Positions 44,722 to 54,800 of a stretch of 64,000 bases of DNA are shown piece by piece. Below the pieces are notes generated by a model. The model was not told the DNA's origin. It searched no databases and worked only from the letters and a program-made list of their open reading frames with translations. Both the position numbers and the translations under genes were made by a program. How positions within the stretch are numbered: the stretch's first letter is position 1; the number at the start of each line of letters is the position of its first letter. This DNA comes from Gammaproteobacteria bacterium. Lineage in GTDB: Bacteria > Pseudomonadota > Gammaproteobacteria > Steroidobacterales > Rariloculaceae. The DNA is taken from NCBI GenBank assembly GCA_022819855.1, contig JAJEGN010000022.1, positions 124,001 to 188,000 of the forward strand. Direction: 5' to 3'.

Positions 44722-45753
44722 CTAGATCCTGCACTCGAACGGCTCGACCGTCATCTGCGGGTACCAGACCCAGAACTTTCGCAGCGTGACCGGCTCGGTG
44801 AAATTCGCAGGATCGGTCACGGTCAGCTCATAGTCCAGGCGACTACCGTCTTCGCTCGGCGTGAATCTCTCCAGTAGCAGCGAATCCTCACTCTGGGGGA
44901 CGCCGACCACGTCGAAGTGCGCCCAGTTGAGGCGGGTCGTGCGCACCACAAGCGAGTCGCCGTCCCAGCGTCCGATCGAATAACCCAGCTTGCTGCGCGG
45001 CTGCCCCTCGTCGCTTGCGCCTTCACTCATGTGGATCAGGCGCTCGGTGTCGTACTCCTCCAGGCGCAGGAGGATGTCGGCGCCCTGCTGAACGAACTCC
45101 ATCGGGTACGGCTGCTCCATGATCGTCGGCATGCCCTTCGAGACGCAGTTGAGTATCGGGCTGTCGGAGATGCGGTCGAAGCCTTCCACAGCGGCGCGCG
45201 CGGCCGCGGTCAACGGGTAGCGGTCGTAGTCGAACTCGGGCTCCGTATCCTGCGGTAGGAGTAAGGGCTGATCCTGAGGCGTACTCCAGGTGCGATAGAT
45301 CCCGAGTTCCGGCGCGGAAGCGTCACCCGGGCCGGACGGGCCTTCCCGACCCCGGACCTGGTCCGCCCAGCGAGGTGCCGCGTTGGGTCCGAGGACGACT
45401 TCGTCGCCGTTCGCAAGAAGAATGTTCTCCACGTAGAGCATTGCGGCGTCCCTGCGTCCCGGCATCCCCGCAACCCGGATGCTGTCCCCGACTTCGAGCA
45501 GTTGGCCGCTCAGACCCGAGCGCCGCAGGTTGGTCAGCGACGTCATTTCGATCGTCAGCGCCCTTGTCGTGCCATCGGCGTCCTGTTCGGTCAGTTGAAA
45601 GCGCACATGCGGATTGCGCCAGGAGAGCTCCGTGACAACGCCTGACGCTTCGACCACGGTCGACGTGTCGAAGTTGGCCGATACGCTGTGATGCGCCAGC
45701 AATATAAGCGGATGGCCAAGCAGCAGAACGACGAAACTGAATACTATTCTCAT
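44722..45753 (-). CDS. DUF6152 protein with C-terminal extension
   Basis: A 343-residue exported protein. After a signal peptide it begins HHSVSANFDTSTVVEASGVVTELSWRNPHVRFQL, the DUF6152 domain (about residues 20-115). The remaining 220 residues form a second domain with SPILNCVSKGMPTIMEQPYPMEFVQQGADILLRLEEYDTERLIHM, KLGYSIGRWDGDSLVVRTTRLNWAHFD and ERFTPSEDGSRLDYELTVTDPANFTEPVTLRKFWVW, a beta-rich region I recall from uncharacterised proteins of marine and soil bacteria. No enzyme motif is evident. It sits between exbB and comEC, which are direct neighbours in pseudomonads. The single-domain relative is at 34551-34943. Confidence 0.75.
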   Translation of the reverse strand: MRIVFSFVVLLLGHPLILLAHHSVSANFDTSTVVEASGVVTELSWRNPHVRFQLTEQDADGTTRALTIEMTSLTNLRRSGLSGQLLEVGDSIRVAGMPGRRDAAMLYVENILLANGDEVVLGPNAAPRWADQVRGREGPSGPGDASAPELGIYRTWSTPQDQPLLLPQDTEPEFDYDRYPLTAAARAAVEGFDRISDSPILNCVSKGMPTIMEQPYPMEFVQQGADILLRLEEYDTERLIHMSEGASDEGQPRSKLGYSIGRWDGDSLVVRTTRLNWAHFDVVGVPQSEDSLLLERFTPSEDGSRLDYELTVTDPANFTEPVTLRKFWVWYPQMTVEPFECRI

Positions 45754-45875
45754 GGATTCGCTTCCATGGGGGCAATGAGGTCAACAATAGCGTAACCGCG
45801 AGCCCGCGGTAACCACCGGCTGGCTCTCTGCCAAAAAAACCGACGCGTCCGTTTTCGGTACAAGACACTCTCGGT

Positions 45876-48404
45876 TCAGCCGCGCTCTCTGAATCGCCAT
45901 GGAGTTTCGCCAGGCCGCAGCGCCATTCCGGCCCGCCAGTAGCGACGCGTGGCTGCACGTTCGGTAAAGGGGTGGACAGTGCCCGCTCCAAGCCTGAATC
46001 CCACCGCGCCCGAGTCGCCGGTAACGAAGACTCTCCCTCCCGCCGCCTCCCAACGCTGCCTCACTTCGGGCTTCGGAAACCCCCAGCGGTTCGCGTAACC
46101 GGCCGAGACGATCGCGATATCGGCCCCTACGGCAGCGACGAAGCGCGCTGACGAGGATGTCGCGCTCCCGTGATGAGGTACGATCGCCACATCGGCGCCA
46201 ACGGCCGGACTGTCCGCGAGCAGCCGTTCGGCTCGCGCCTCGATGTCACCCGTGATGAGCATGGAACCGGCGCGTGTAGACACCTTCAGCACGCATGAAC
46301 TCTCATTGCCGAGAGGAATGAAATCCGGGAGCGGATGGAGGATTTCGAAACGCACATCGTCCCAGACCCAGCTCTGGCCCGCGACGCAGATCGTGCCGCG
46401 CAACGCATCGACATCGTCCCACCGCCACCCATCGCCATCGGGTTCCCGCCATTCGTCGACATCGGGTCCCGGCAGTTCGTCGACGTCAGGCCCGCGGAGC
46501 ACCCCGGCTTCCGGGAAGGCGGCGAGAACCGCGCCGGCGCCGCCTGCATGGTCCGCATCTCCATGACCGACGATCAACAGATCGACAGCGCGGCGGTCGC
46601 GCAGCATGAGTCCCGGCACGACGATCTCGCGTCCGGCGTCGAAGCCCGAACGGGCCACGGGCCCCGCGTCGTAGAGCAATCGATGCTCGGCCGTCTCGAC
46701 AAGAATTGCGAGACCGTGGCCGACGTCGAAGACGAGCACGTCGGCGGAACCCTGCGGCGGCCGGCTCGACGCAGCGAACGCGAGTGGCACCAGGCCGAGC
46801 CAGGCGAACCTGCGCCCCGGCAACGGGTGCCAGGCAAGACCCATGACGACGGCGAGCACGGCCAGCGCCGCAGCGAATGACGTGGGCATTGGCAACGCCA
46901 CTGCCGCCCAGGGCAATCGCGCGATCCAGTCCAGCGCGACCCAGGCGCCGTCGGCAAGGTAACCGGTCAGATGGAGCAGTATTTGCCCGGTTTCGCCCAG
47001 AAAGAGAGCGGCGGTGCTCGCAAGCGTAAGCGGCACCATGACGAGGCTGAAGAACGGAATCGCGACGAAGTTCACGAGCGGCGAGACGAGCGAAATCTCT
47101 CCGAAGAAAAGGCTCGACAGCGGTACGAGAGCCAGCGTGATGTTCCACTGCACTCGGGCAAACAGGCGGAACCGCCAGCCTGACCGCGTGTTGACCGTCT
47201 CCCGCGCGCGCGCAATCAGCCCGAACCGCCTTGTCGACGGCGTTTCGGCCCCGACTCGCGACGGCATGAACTCACCACGGCTACCGAGCGCAAGCAGCGC
47301 GGCCACGGCGCCGAACGAGAGCCAGAACGATGCCGTCAGCGTTGCGAGCGGGTCCCAGGCGAGTATCGCGACGAGCGCAGCGGCCAGGCCATGGAAAAGA
47401 CCTGCCGCGCGGCGACTCACGAGCATCGCGAGCGCGACGGCGACCATGAGCACGGCCCGTTGTGTCGGCAGTCCGAAGCCCGCAAGCGCCGCGTAGGCGA
47501 ACGCCGCAATGGCGCTTGCCGCAGCCGCGGCCTCGAGGTCGTAATGCGCGAACGTGTGCGGCAACCTGAGCCATGCGAAGCGCACGAGCGCGAATACGAA
47601 CGCGGCAACGAGTCCGATGTGCATGCCGCTAATGGCGACGAGATGACTCGTGCCTGTGCGCCTCAACCACTCCCAATGGTTGTCTTCGAAGCCGTCGCGT
47701 TCACCGATGGCAAGCGCAGTGATCAGCGCGGCGGCGCCCGGACTCGGACTTGCCGCCGCGATCCGGTTCGCAAGTTCGTGACGCCGAATCAGCCACCGCT
47801 GTGCGAGGCCGTGCTGGCGCGAGACGGGACCACCCGAACGCACGTAGCCGGTAGCGCCGTAGTCCTCGAGCATGAGCCAGCGTTCGTAGTCGAACGCCCC
47901 GGGGTTCGCGAGCCCGCGCGGCGCACGCAGCCGCACCACGAGGGCATGATCCTGCCCCGCCGCAATGTCGCTCGGCGCGTCATACCAGGTCAGGCGCAGC
48001 CGCTCCGGTACCGGCTCGTCGCTGCCGCGATCGACACGGAAGGAAAATACGGCGCGGGCCTCGCTGACGTTTGGAAAGTCATCGACCCAGCCGGTGACTT
48101 CGAAGTCGCGTCCACCCAGCGCATCGGGCAATCGCTCGTCGAGCCGGGCATCCGCATGGAACGATGTCCAGAGAAACCCCCCGATCGCCCAGCCGGCCAG
48201 TCGCACGGCGGGGCAGGCGAATGCCAACGCCGTCGCGAGTCCGCCCGGGAGGCCGATCCTTTGCCCGATCCGCCTCACGGCGGGACAGGCGAACGCCAGC
48301 GCCATCGCAAGAACGAGCGGCGCCGTCAGTAGCGTACCCGGCAAAGCCGGCAGCGCCTGTACACAGAGATTGCCGAGCAGCCACGCGACGGCGATCGCCG
48401 GCAA
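45876..48404 (-). CDS. comEC: ComEC/Rec2 DNA internalization protein
   Basis: ComEC forms the inner-membrane channel that takes up single-stranded DNA in transformation. The 842-residue protein has an N-terminal membrane and OB-like region (DFEVTGWVDDFPNVSEARAVF), the competence domain with GTSHLVAISGMHIGLVAAF and many helices (about 225-530), and a C-terminal metallo-beta-lactamase domain (VLVFDVGHGLAILVETAEHRLLYDAGP, HGDADHAGG, ITGDIE, VPHHGSATSSSARF). Metal ligands appear intact. Two internal tandem duplications are present (see the repeat entries). The pilus and ComEA partners are not in the window. Confidence 0.95.
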   Translation of the reverse strand: MPAIAVAWLLGNLCVQALPALPGTLLTAPLVLAMALAFACPAVRRIGQRIGLPGGLATALAFACPAVRLAGWAIGGFLWTSFHADARLDERLPDALGGRDFEVTGWVDDFPNVSEARAVFSFRVDRGSDEPVPERLRLTWYDAPSDIAAGQDHALVVRLRAPRGLANPGAFDYERWLMLEDYGATGYVRSGGPVSRQHGLAQRWLIRRHELANRIAAASPSPGAAALITALAIGERDGFEDNHWEWLRRTGTSHLVAISGMHIGLVAAFVFALVRFAWLRLPHTFAHYDLEAAAAASAIAAFAYAALAGFGLPTQRAVLMVAVALAMLVSRRAAGLFHGLAAALVAILAWDPLATLTASFWLSFGAVAALLALGSRGEFMPSRVGAETPSTRRFGLIARARETVNTRSGWRFRLFARVQWNITLALVPLSSLFFGEISLVSPLVNFVAIPFFSLVMVPLTLASTAALFLGETGQILLHLTGYLADGAWVALDWIARLPWAAVALPMPTSFAAALAVLAVVMGLAWHPLPGRRFAWLGLVPLAFAASSRPPQGSADVLVFDVGHGLAILVETAEHRLLYDAGPVARSGFDAGREIVVPGLMLRDRRAVDLLIVGHGDADHAGGAGAVLAAFPEAGVLRGPDVDELPGPDVDEWREPDGDGWRWDDVDALRGTICVAGQSWVWDDVRFEILHPLPDFIPLGNESSCVLKVSTRAGSMLITGDIEARAERLLADSPAVGADVAIVPHHGSATSSSARFVAAVGADIAIVSAGYANRWGFPKPEVRQRWEAAGGRVFVTGDSGAVGFRLGAGTVHPFTERAATRRYWRAGMALRPGETPWRFRERG
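46403..46498. repeat. Four imperfect 24-bp tandem units inside comEC
   Basis: Units at 46403, 46427, 46451 and 46475 encode 8-residue repeats of the type GPDVDEL-P within ComEC residues about 636-667, in the metallo-beta-lactamase domain. Length is a multiple of three, so the frame is kept. Confidence 0.75.
48201..48302. repeat. 72-bp tandem duplication at the 5' end of comEC
   Basis: The 10-residue string ALAFACPAVR occurs at ComEC residues 35-44 and 59-68. The DNA copies at 48273-48302 and 48201-48230 are 72 bp apart and nearly identical. The duplication extends the N-terminal membrane region. Confidence 0.75.
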
Positions 48405-48511
48405 ACCGCCCGGAGCGAGGCGCTCGCCTGTGCCCGGGACAGATTCCCCGCAGCCCGGAATTGTTGCGGACCGACTCTGCCCGCGTACGCGCGAGACCGA
48501 TTCGTCCCTGT

Positions 48512-49207
48512 CTAGATTGCTTGCAATTTGCCGTCCTTGAGCTGCAGGACGCGATCCATTCGCGCCGCGAGATCGGGGTCGTGTGTGACGACGACGAGAC
48601 TCGTGCCAAGCGATGCGTTGAGTTCGAGCAGCACGTCGAATACGCGCATCCCCGTGGGCCGGTCGAGGTTGCCGGTCGGCTCATCGGCGAGCACGGCCGC
48701 CGGACGCGTGACGAGTGCACGGGCGACCGCCGTTCGCTGCCGCTCGCCGCCTGAAAGTTCTCCCGGACGGTGGTCGGTACGTTCGGCAAGCCCGACACGC
48801 TCAAGCATCGCATGCGACTCGCGCTCGGCTTCGGCAGGCCGGACCCCGCGAACGAGCAACGGCATCGCGACGTTCTCGAGTGCGGAAAACTCCGGCAGCA
48901 GGTGGTGAAACTGGTAGACGAATCCGAGCGCGCGATTGCGCAGGCGTCCGCGAGCGGCATGGCTCAGGCGGTGCATCGTTTCGCCTGCGACGACGACCTC
49001 GCCGGCGGTGGGTTCGTCGAGTCCGCCGAGCAACTGCAGCAATGTCGTCTTTCCCGACCCCGACGCACCGACGATCGCGATGCGGGCGCCTGCCCGGACT
49101 TCGAGATCGATCCCGCGCAGGACCTCCAGCACGCGCCCGGCCTCGCTGAAAGTCTTGACGAGACCGGCGGCGAGCAATACCGGCGCCGCTGCCTGAGCCT
49201 TGCTCAT
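48512..49207 (-). CDS. lolD: Lipoprotein-releasing system ATPase LolD
   Basis: LolD powers the release of outer-membrane lipoproteins to LolA. The 231-residue ABC ATPase has Walker [21 protein letters not shown], the Lol-type segment [30 protein letters not shown], signature [16 protein letters not shown] and Walker [16 protein letters not shown] 49207 was chosen over 49219. It follows the two permease genes, 62 bp after the second, so the order is permease-permease-ATPase, unlike lolC-lolD-lolE of E. coli. Confidence 0.95.
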   Translation of the reverse strand: MSKAQAAAPVLLAAGLVKTFSEAGRVLEVLRGIDLEVRAGARIAIVGASGSGKTTLLQLLGGLDEPTAGEVVVAGETMHRLSHAARGRLRNRALGFVYQFHHLLPEFSALENVAMPLLVRGVRPAEAERESHAMLERVGLAERTDHRPGELSGGERQRTAVARALVTRPAAVLADEPTGNLDRPTGMRVFDVLLELNASLGTSLVVVTHDPDLAARMDRVLQLKDGKLQAI

Positions 49208-49269
49208 GGCACTACCCATGGCGTCCGGCAGACGCTGCCGGCCCCGCGCGCACGGCACTTTCCGCGCCG

Positions 49270-50517
49270 CTACTCATGACGCAAAGCCGCAGCCGGAGCC
49301 TGACGGGCGGCGCTGAACGCCGGATAGAAGGTCGCCGCGACGGCGAGGAGCACGGCGAGCAGCGCGATTCGCGCGACTTCGCCCGCGCGCGCCCGGGCCG
49401 GCAGGTCGCTGATGAAATAGACCTCGCCGGACAGCAGGTCCAGGTTGAACCAGGCTTCGAACGCAGCGACCGCGCCTTCCAGTTGCGACACGACCAGGAG
49501 TCCCAGACCGACGCCGAACAAGGTGCCGAGCAGCCCGATCAGCGTGCCCTGGTTCGCAAAGATCGTGAGGATTCCGAACGGCGACGCTCCGTAGCTGCGC
49601 AGGATCGCGATGTCGCCGCGCTTGTCCCGGACCACCATGACGAGCGTCGAGACGATGTTGAACGCTGCGACGCCGACAACGAGGCTCAGGATCACGAACA
49701 TGATCGTCTTAGTCAGTTGAATCGAGCGAAAGAAGTTGACGTGCTGCCGTGTCCAGTCCGTCACATAGAAACCGCCGCCGAGATCAAGCGCAAGTTCGGT
49801 TGCGGTCCTGCCGGCGGAATAGATGTCGGTGACGGCGAGCCTGACGCCGCTCGCCCGCCCCCCGGTCGCAAAGAGCCTCGCGCCATCGTGCATGTTCACG
49901 AAGGTCAGGCCGCGGTCGTACTCGTACATGCCGGCCTCGAAGACGCCGGCCACGGTGAAGCTGCGCATTCTTGGAACAACCCCGGCCGGCGTGACCCTGC
50001 CCTGCGCAAGCAGCAGCACGATCCTGTCGCCGACGCCGACGCCGAGTTCATCGGCCAGCGTGCTGCCGATCAGCATGTTGAAGGCGCCGGGCTCGAGCGC
50101 CTCGATGCTGCCCTCAAGGAGCACGTCGGCAATCGCCGAAACCGCGGGCTCGAGCACCGGCTCGATACCCCTGACGCCCACGCCGGCAGTCGCTTCGCCG
50201 GCGACGATCACGCCCTGCCCTTCTACAAACGGGGCTGCGGCCACGACATCCTCGCGCCCGAGCGCCCGGTCCTGAACCGCCTGCCAGTCATCCAGCGGAC
50301 CGTCGAGACCCGTGATTGCCGCGTCTGACACCATGCCGAGAATCCTCTGTTGCAACTCGTACTCGAAACCGTTCATCACCGACAGCACGACGATTAGTAC
50401 CGCGACCGCAAGCCCGATGCCTACCATCGAAACGAGCGAGATGAACGAGATAAAACCGTTTCGGCTGCGGGCACGCAGATACCGGAACGCGATCGAGAGT
50501 TGCCAGGGCTGTCTCAC
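49270..50517 (-). CDS. Lipoprotein-releasing permease LolC/LolE, second copy
   Basis: A 415-residue inner-membrane protein of the Lol permease family, with one N-terminal helix ([32 protein letters not shown]), a periplasmic domain and three C-terminal helices (about 270-295, 315-345, 375-400). It ends [21 protein letters not shown], as do LolC and LolE. It lies 3 bp after its paralogue. Which copy has the LolC role (binding LolA through the Hook and Pad) and which the LolE role cannot be decided here. Both would form a heterodimer with LolD. Confidence 0.92.
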   Translation of the reverse strand: MRQPWQLSIAFRYLRARSRNGFISFISLVSMVGIGLAVAVLIVVLSVMNGFEYELQQRILGMVSDAAITGLDGPLDDWQAVQDRALGREDVVAAAPFVEGQGVIVAGEATAGVGVRGIEPVLEPAVSAIADVLLEGSIEALEPGAFNMLIGSTLADELGVGVGDRIVLLLAQGRVTPAGVVPRMRSFTVAGVFEAGMYEYDRGLTFVNMHDGARLFATGGRASGVRLAVTDIYSAGRTATELALDLGGGFYVTDWTRQHVNFFRSIQLTKTIMFVILSLVVGVAAFNIVSTLVMVVRDKRGDIAILRSYGASPFGILTIFANQGTLIGLLGTLFGVGLGLLVVSQLEGAVAAFEAWFNLDLLSGEVYFISDLPARARAGEVARIALLAVLLAVAATFYPAFSAARQAPAAALRHE

Positions 50518-50520
50518 GGG

Positions 50521-51762
50521 TCACTCGTAGCGCAGCGCCTGCGCCGGCGCAACGGCGGCCGCACGGCGTGAGGGATAGACCGTTGCGAGCACCGCGACGA
50601 GCAGGGCGAGCGCGGGAATGAGAACGACATCGAGCGTCTGGATCTCGGCCGGTATCTCCGTCACGTAGTAGACATCGCCCGGCATGATCCTGAAATTCAA
50701 CGTCGTCTCGAGCCACGGGACGATCGTTTCGACATTGAGTGCGAGGCCGATCCCGAGCAGCGTTCCGAGCACGATACCGACGAGCCCGATGACCGATCCC
50801 TGCACGAAGAAGATGCGCGCGACGCGCTCGGGCTCCAGACCGCAGGTACGCAGGATCGCAATGTCCCGCTCCTTCTCCGTGACGACCATCATGAGCGATG
50901 CGACGATGTTGAACGCGGCGACAGCGACGATGAACATCATGATCACCGTCATCATCGTCTTCTCGATGCGAATCGCGCGGAAGTAGTTTCGATGTTCTTC
51001 GGTCCAGTTGGAGTACCGGTAAGGCCCGCCTAACGCTGCGCTGATGCGCTGCTGGAAACCGGCCGCGGCCAGCGGATCGTCGAGCCGGACCGCCAGGCCT
51101 TCCGGCCGCTGCCCGAGGCCCGCAAGCTCGCTCGCATCGCCGATGTGCACGAGCGCGAGATTCGCATCGTGCTCCTGAATCCCCGCCTCGAACGTGCCGG
51201 CGACGAGAAAGCGCTCAAGCCTCGGCGCGAGCCGCCCGTCGTCGAAGTTCGATACGAGAAGATTGACGCCGTCGCCGATGTCGACGCCGAGGCCGAATGC
51301 CAGAATGCGGCCGAGTACGATGCGTCTGGCGCCGTCCTCGAGTTGACCGAGCGCCACGGGGTCGATCACGTTCGCGAATTCCGACACGGCCGCCTCTTCG
51401 TCGGGATCCACCCCGCGCACGAGGCCCGGCCTGAGGTTCGGGCCCGCCGCGATCATGGTTTCGAGCAGCACGTAGGGCGCAACTCCGACGACGCCGTCCT
51501 CCGCTTCGAGCCGGCGTTGCAGATCCGGCCAGTCGTCGACACCGGCAAGCGGTGCGGCAATCGTGGCGTGCCCGCTCATGCTCAACAGCCGCGTGCGAAG
51601 CTCGGTTTCAAAGCCGTTCATGACCGAGAGGATGACGATCAGCGCCGCGACGCCGAGCGCGATACCGAGCAGCGACGCCATGCTCATGAACGACACGATG
51701 CCGCGGCGCCGACGCGAGCGCAGGTAGCGCAGGCCGACGAAGCATTCGAGCGGTTGGAACAT
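50521..51762 (-). CDS. Lipoprotein-releasing permease LolC/LolE, first copy
   Basis: A 413-residue paralogue of the next gene. The start [56 protein letters not shown] is the Lol family signature, followed by a periplasmic domain and three helices near residues 265-290, 310-345 and 375-400. It ends ATVYPSRRAAAVAPAQALRYE. It is the first gene of the Lol operon and is divergent from mfd with about 133 bp between, an arrangement also found in E. coli. Confidence 0.93.
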   Translation of the reverse strand: MFQPLECFVGLRYLRSRRRRGIVSFMSMASLLGIALGVAALIVILSVMNGFETELRTRLLSMSGHATIAAPLAGVDDWPDLQRRLEAEDGVVGVAPYVLLETMIAAGPNLRPGLVRGVDPDEEAAVSEFANVIDPVALGQLEDGARRIVLGRILAFGLGVDIGDGVNLLVSNFDDGRLAPRLERFLVAGTFEAGIQEHDANLALVHIGDASELAGLGQRPEGLAVRLDDPLAAAGFQQRISAALGGPYRYSNWTEEHRNYFRAIRIEKTMMTVIMMFIVAVAAFNIVASLMMVVTEKERDIAILRTCGLEPERVARIFFVQGSVIGLVGIVLGTLLGIGLALNVETIVPWLETTLNFRIMPGDVYYVTEIPAEIQTLDVVLIPALALLVAVLATVYPSRRAAAVAPAQALRYE

Positions 51763-51895
51763 GGGCCGAAATTAAACCATACGCGAACCTTGCGGCGGGA
51801 ACGGCAGCGCCGCTCGTACGCGGCCATGTCACAAGCAGGCGCAGGACCGGTTCAGCATGGGATAATTCAACGTTTTCGCCGTACCACGGGCTGGC

Positions 51896-54800
51896 ATGAA
51901 CCACGCGGACCCATTGTTCGGCCTCGCGCTGCCTGCGCGGGACCGACCGCATGTCGTCTGGGATCGACTGTTCGGGGCCGCGCCGGGCCTCGCGGCGGCC
52001 GAAGCATTGACCCGCCACCCGGGTCCGGTCTGCGTCGTCGCGCGATCCGCAGGTGCTGCCGAGCAACTCGAACGGGACCTTGCGTTCTTTACGGACGGCC
52101 AGCCGTTGCGCCGATTCAGCGATTACGAAACGCTGCCCTATGAATCCATCTCGGCGCCGCACGACCTGGTTGCGGAACGGCTCGCAATTCTCCATCGGCT
52201 CGCCAGCGGCGAGCCCGTCAAGCTCATCGTGCACGCCGAAGCGCTGCTGAACCGGCTACCGCCGCCACAGTTCGTGCTGGGCCGTTCGCTGCGGCTTGGC
52301 GTCGGCGAACAGATCGACCGGGAAGCGCTCACGGCGCGGCTCGTGGAGCACGGCTATCTGCGTGTCGAGCAGGTGGCCGAGGCCGGGGAGATCGCGGTCC
52401 GCGGTGCGGTCACCGACGTCTTTCCGAGCGGCGTCGAGATGCCCGTACGGGTGGAGTTCTTCGACGACGAGATCGAGAGCCTGCGCAGCTTCGATCCCCA
52501 CAGCCAGCGCACCGTCGGCACGACGGACTCGGTGAGCGTGCTGCCTGCACGCGAGTTTCCGTTCGACGCGGACGGCATACGGGGTTTCCGGCACCGGTTC
52601 CGGGACCGTTTTCCCGTCGCCCCGGGTCGATGTCCGGTCTATCGGGACATCTCCGACGGGCTGCTGCCGGCCGGCGTCGAGTACTTCCTGCCGCTGTTTT
52701 TCGACGAGACGGCCTCCCTGTTCGACTACCTGCCGAGCAATACCCTGTTCGTTCGCATGGAAAGTGCCTTCGACGGCCTTGATGGGGGCTGGCAGCTCAT
52801 CGAGGAACGCTTCTCCGAACTCGACGGCAATACGGAGCGGCCGAACCTTCCACCCGAACAGGCATTCTGGCCTCCGGAAGGGTTGAAGCGGCAGGCCGAG
52901 GTGCTGCTGACACTCGATCTGGTTTCGCGACGCAACATCGGGGCCGACGCCGCGGCGCTCGATCGGACCTCGGGGGACGACGACGGCGCCCGCGTCCTGG
53001 CGCTGGACGCAGCCACCGCCCATCCGGCGAGTTCCGACGTCCCGAGCGATCCCGACCGGATCGCGCGCTGGCTCGACGGCAGCGAAGACGGTGAGCGCAC
53101 GCTGTTGCTTGCGTCCTCCCCGGGCCGCCGGGAAATGCTGCGCGAACTCGTGGCAGGCCGCGGTTACCGGCCCGCGACCGTGCACGGCTGGACGCAGTTC
53201 CTGAACTCGGAAGCCGAACTCTGCGTCGCAGCAGGCGAACTCGACCAGGGCCTGCGCCTGCCGGACCGGGGCTTGCGCGTCATCACGGCACTGCAACTGG
53301 GTATCGAGCGGCCGCGCCAGCGCAGCCGCCGGCGGCGCCCGGCCCCCGATCCCGAAACGCTGATTCGCGAGCTTGCGGACCTCCGGGTCGGCGCGCCGGT
53401 CGTCCACGAGGATTACGGCATCGGCCGCTACCGCGGGCTCGCGACGCTCGATGTCGACGACGTCCCGACCGAGTTTCTCGTGCTCGAGTACGCAGACGAG
53501 GACAAGCTCTACGTCCCCGTACACGACTTGCGTCTCGTGACGCGCTACAGCGGCGCGTCGCCGGAGGACGCACCGCTGCATCGGCTGGGCTCCGATCAAT
53601 GGGCGCGCGCCAGGCGCAAGGCGGAGCGGCAGGTCCGCGACATCGCGGCGGAATTGCTGAACCTCTATGCGCAGCGTGCGGCGAGGACCGGAGCGCGCCT
53701 GAGTTGCGAGCAGCCGTCCTACGAGCGCTTCGCGCGCGAGTTCCCGTTCGAGGAGACCGAAGACCAGTTGGCGGCGATCGATCAGGTCATCGAGGACCTT
53801 GCCAGCGACCAAGCGATGGACAGGGTCGTCTGCGGCGATGTCGGTTTCGGCAAGACCGAGGTTGCGCTGCGCGCGGCCTTCGTGACCGCGTTTGCAGGCT
53901 GTCAGGTTGCAGTGCTCGTCCCGACGACGCTGCTCGCTCAGCAACACTTCCGGACGTTCACCGACCGCTTCGCCGACTGGCCGGTCAGCGTCGAACTGTT
54001 GTCACGCTTCCGCAGCGCAAAGGAAGTGCAAGATGTCCTCGAACGGCTCAGGAAAGGCACGGTCGATGTCGTGATCGGCACGCACCGGCTGCTGCAGCCG
54101 GATCTCGGCTTTCGCAAGCTCGGCCTCGTGATCGTCGACGAGGAGCACCGCTTCGGCGTCAAGCACAAGGAACGGCTCAAGCGCCTGCGAGCCGAGGTCG
54201 ACATGCTGACGCTGACCGCCACACCGATCCCGCGCACGCTCAACATGACGCTCGGCGGCCTCAGGGACCTGACGATCATCGCCACGCCGCCCGCCGAACG
54301 GCTGTCGGTCAGGACCTTCGTCGGCGAGTGGACGAACCAGGGCATCCGCGAAGCGGTGCTTCGCGAAATCCGCCGCGGCGGCCAAGTGTACTTCGTCCAC
54401 AACCGCGTGGAGGACATCGAAACCCAGGCGTCGAAACTGCGCGCACTGCTGCCCGAGACGGACATCCGGGTCGCGCACGGACAGATGCACGAACGGACGC
54501 TCGAAGCGGTCATGCTCGACTTCTACCACCGGCGATTCCGCATTCTCGTCTGCAGCACGATCATCGAGAGCGGCATCGACATCCCGACGGCGAACACCAT
54601 CATCATCAACCGCGCCGACCGGCTGGGACTTGCACAACTGCACCAGCTCCGAGGCCGCGTCGGGCGTTCGCATCACCAGGCGTACGCCTATCTCATCGCG
54701 CCGCCGCTGCGCGCGCTCACCGCCGATGCGGCTAAACGCCTCGAGGCGATCGCGGCGCTCGAGGATCTCGGCTCCGGCTTCATGGTCGCGACACACGATC

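Noticed and set aside
44545..44877. Possible 110-codon plus-strand gene between exbB and the DUF6152 gene
   Set aside because: Half of it lies opposite the DUF6152 gene, no family is recognisable and no promoter or ribosome binding site supports it. A gene remnant cannot be excluded.
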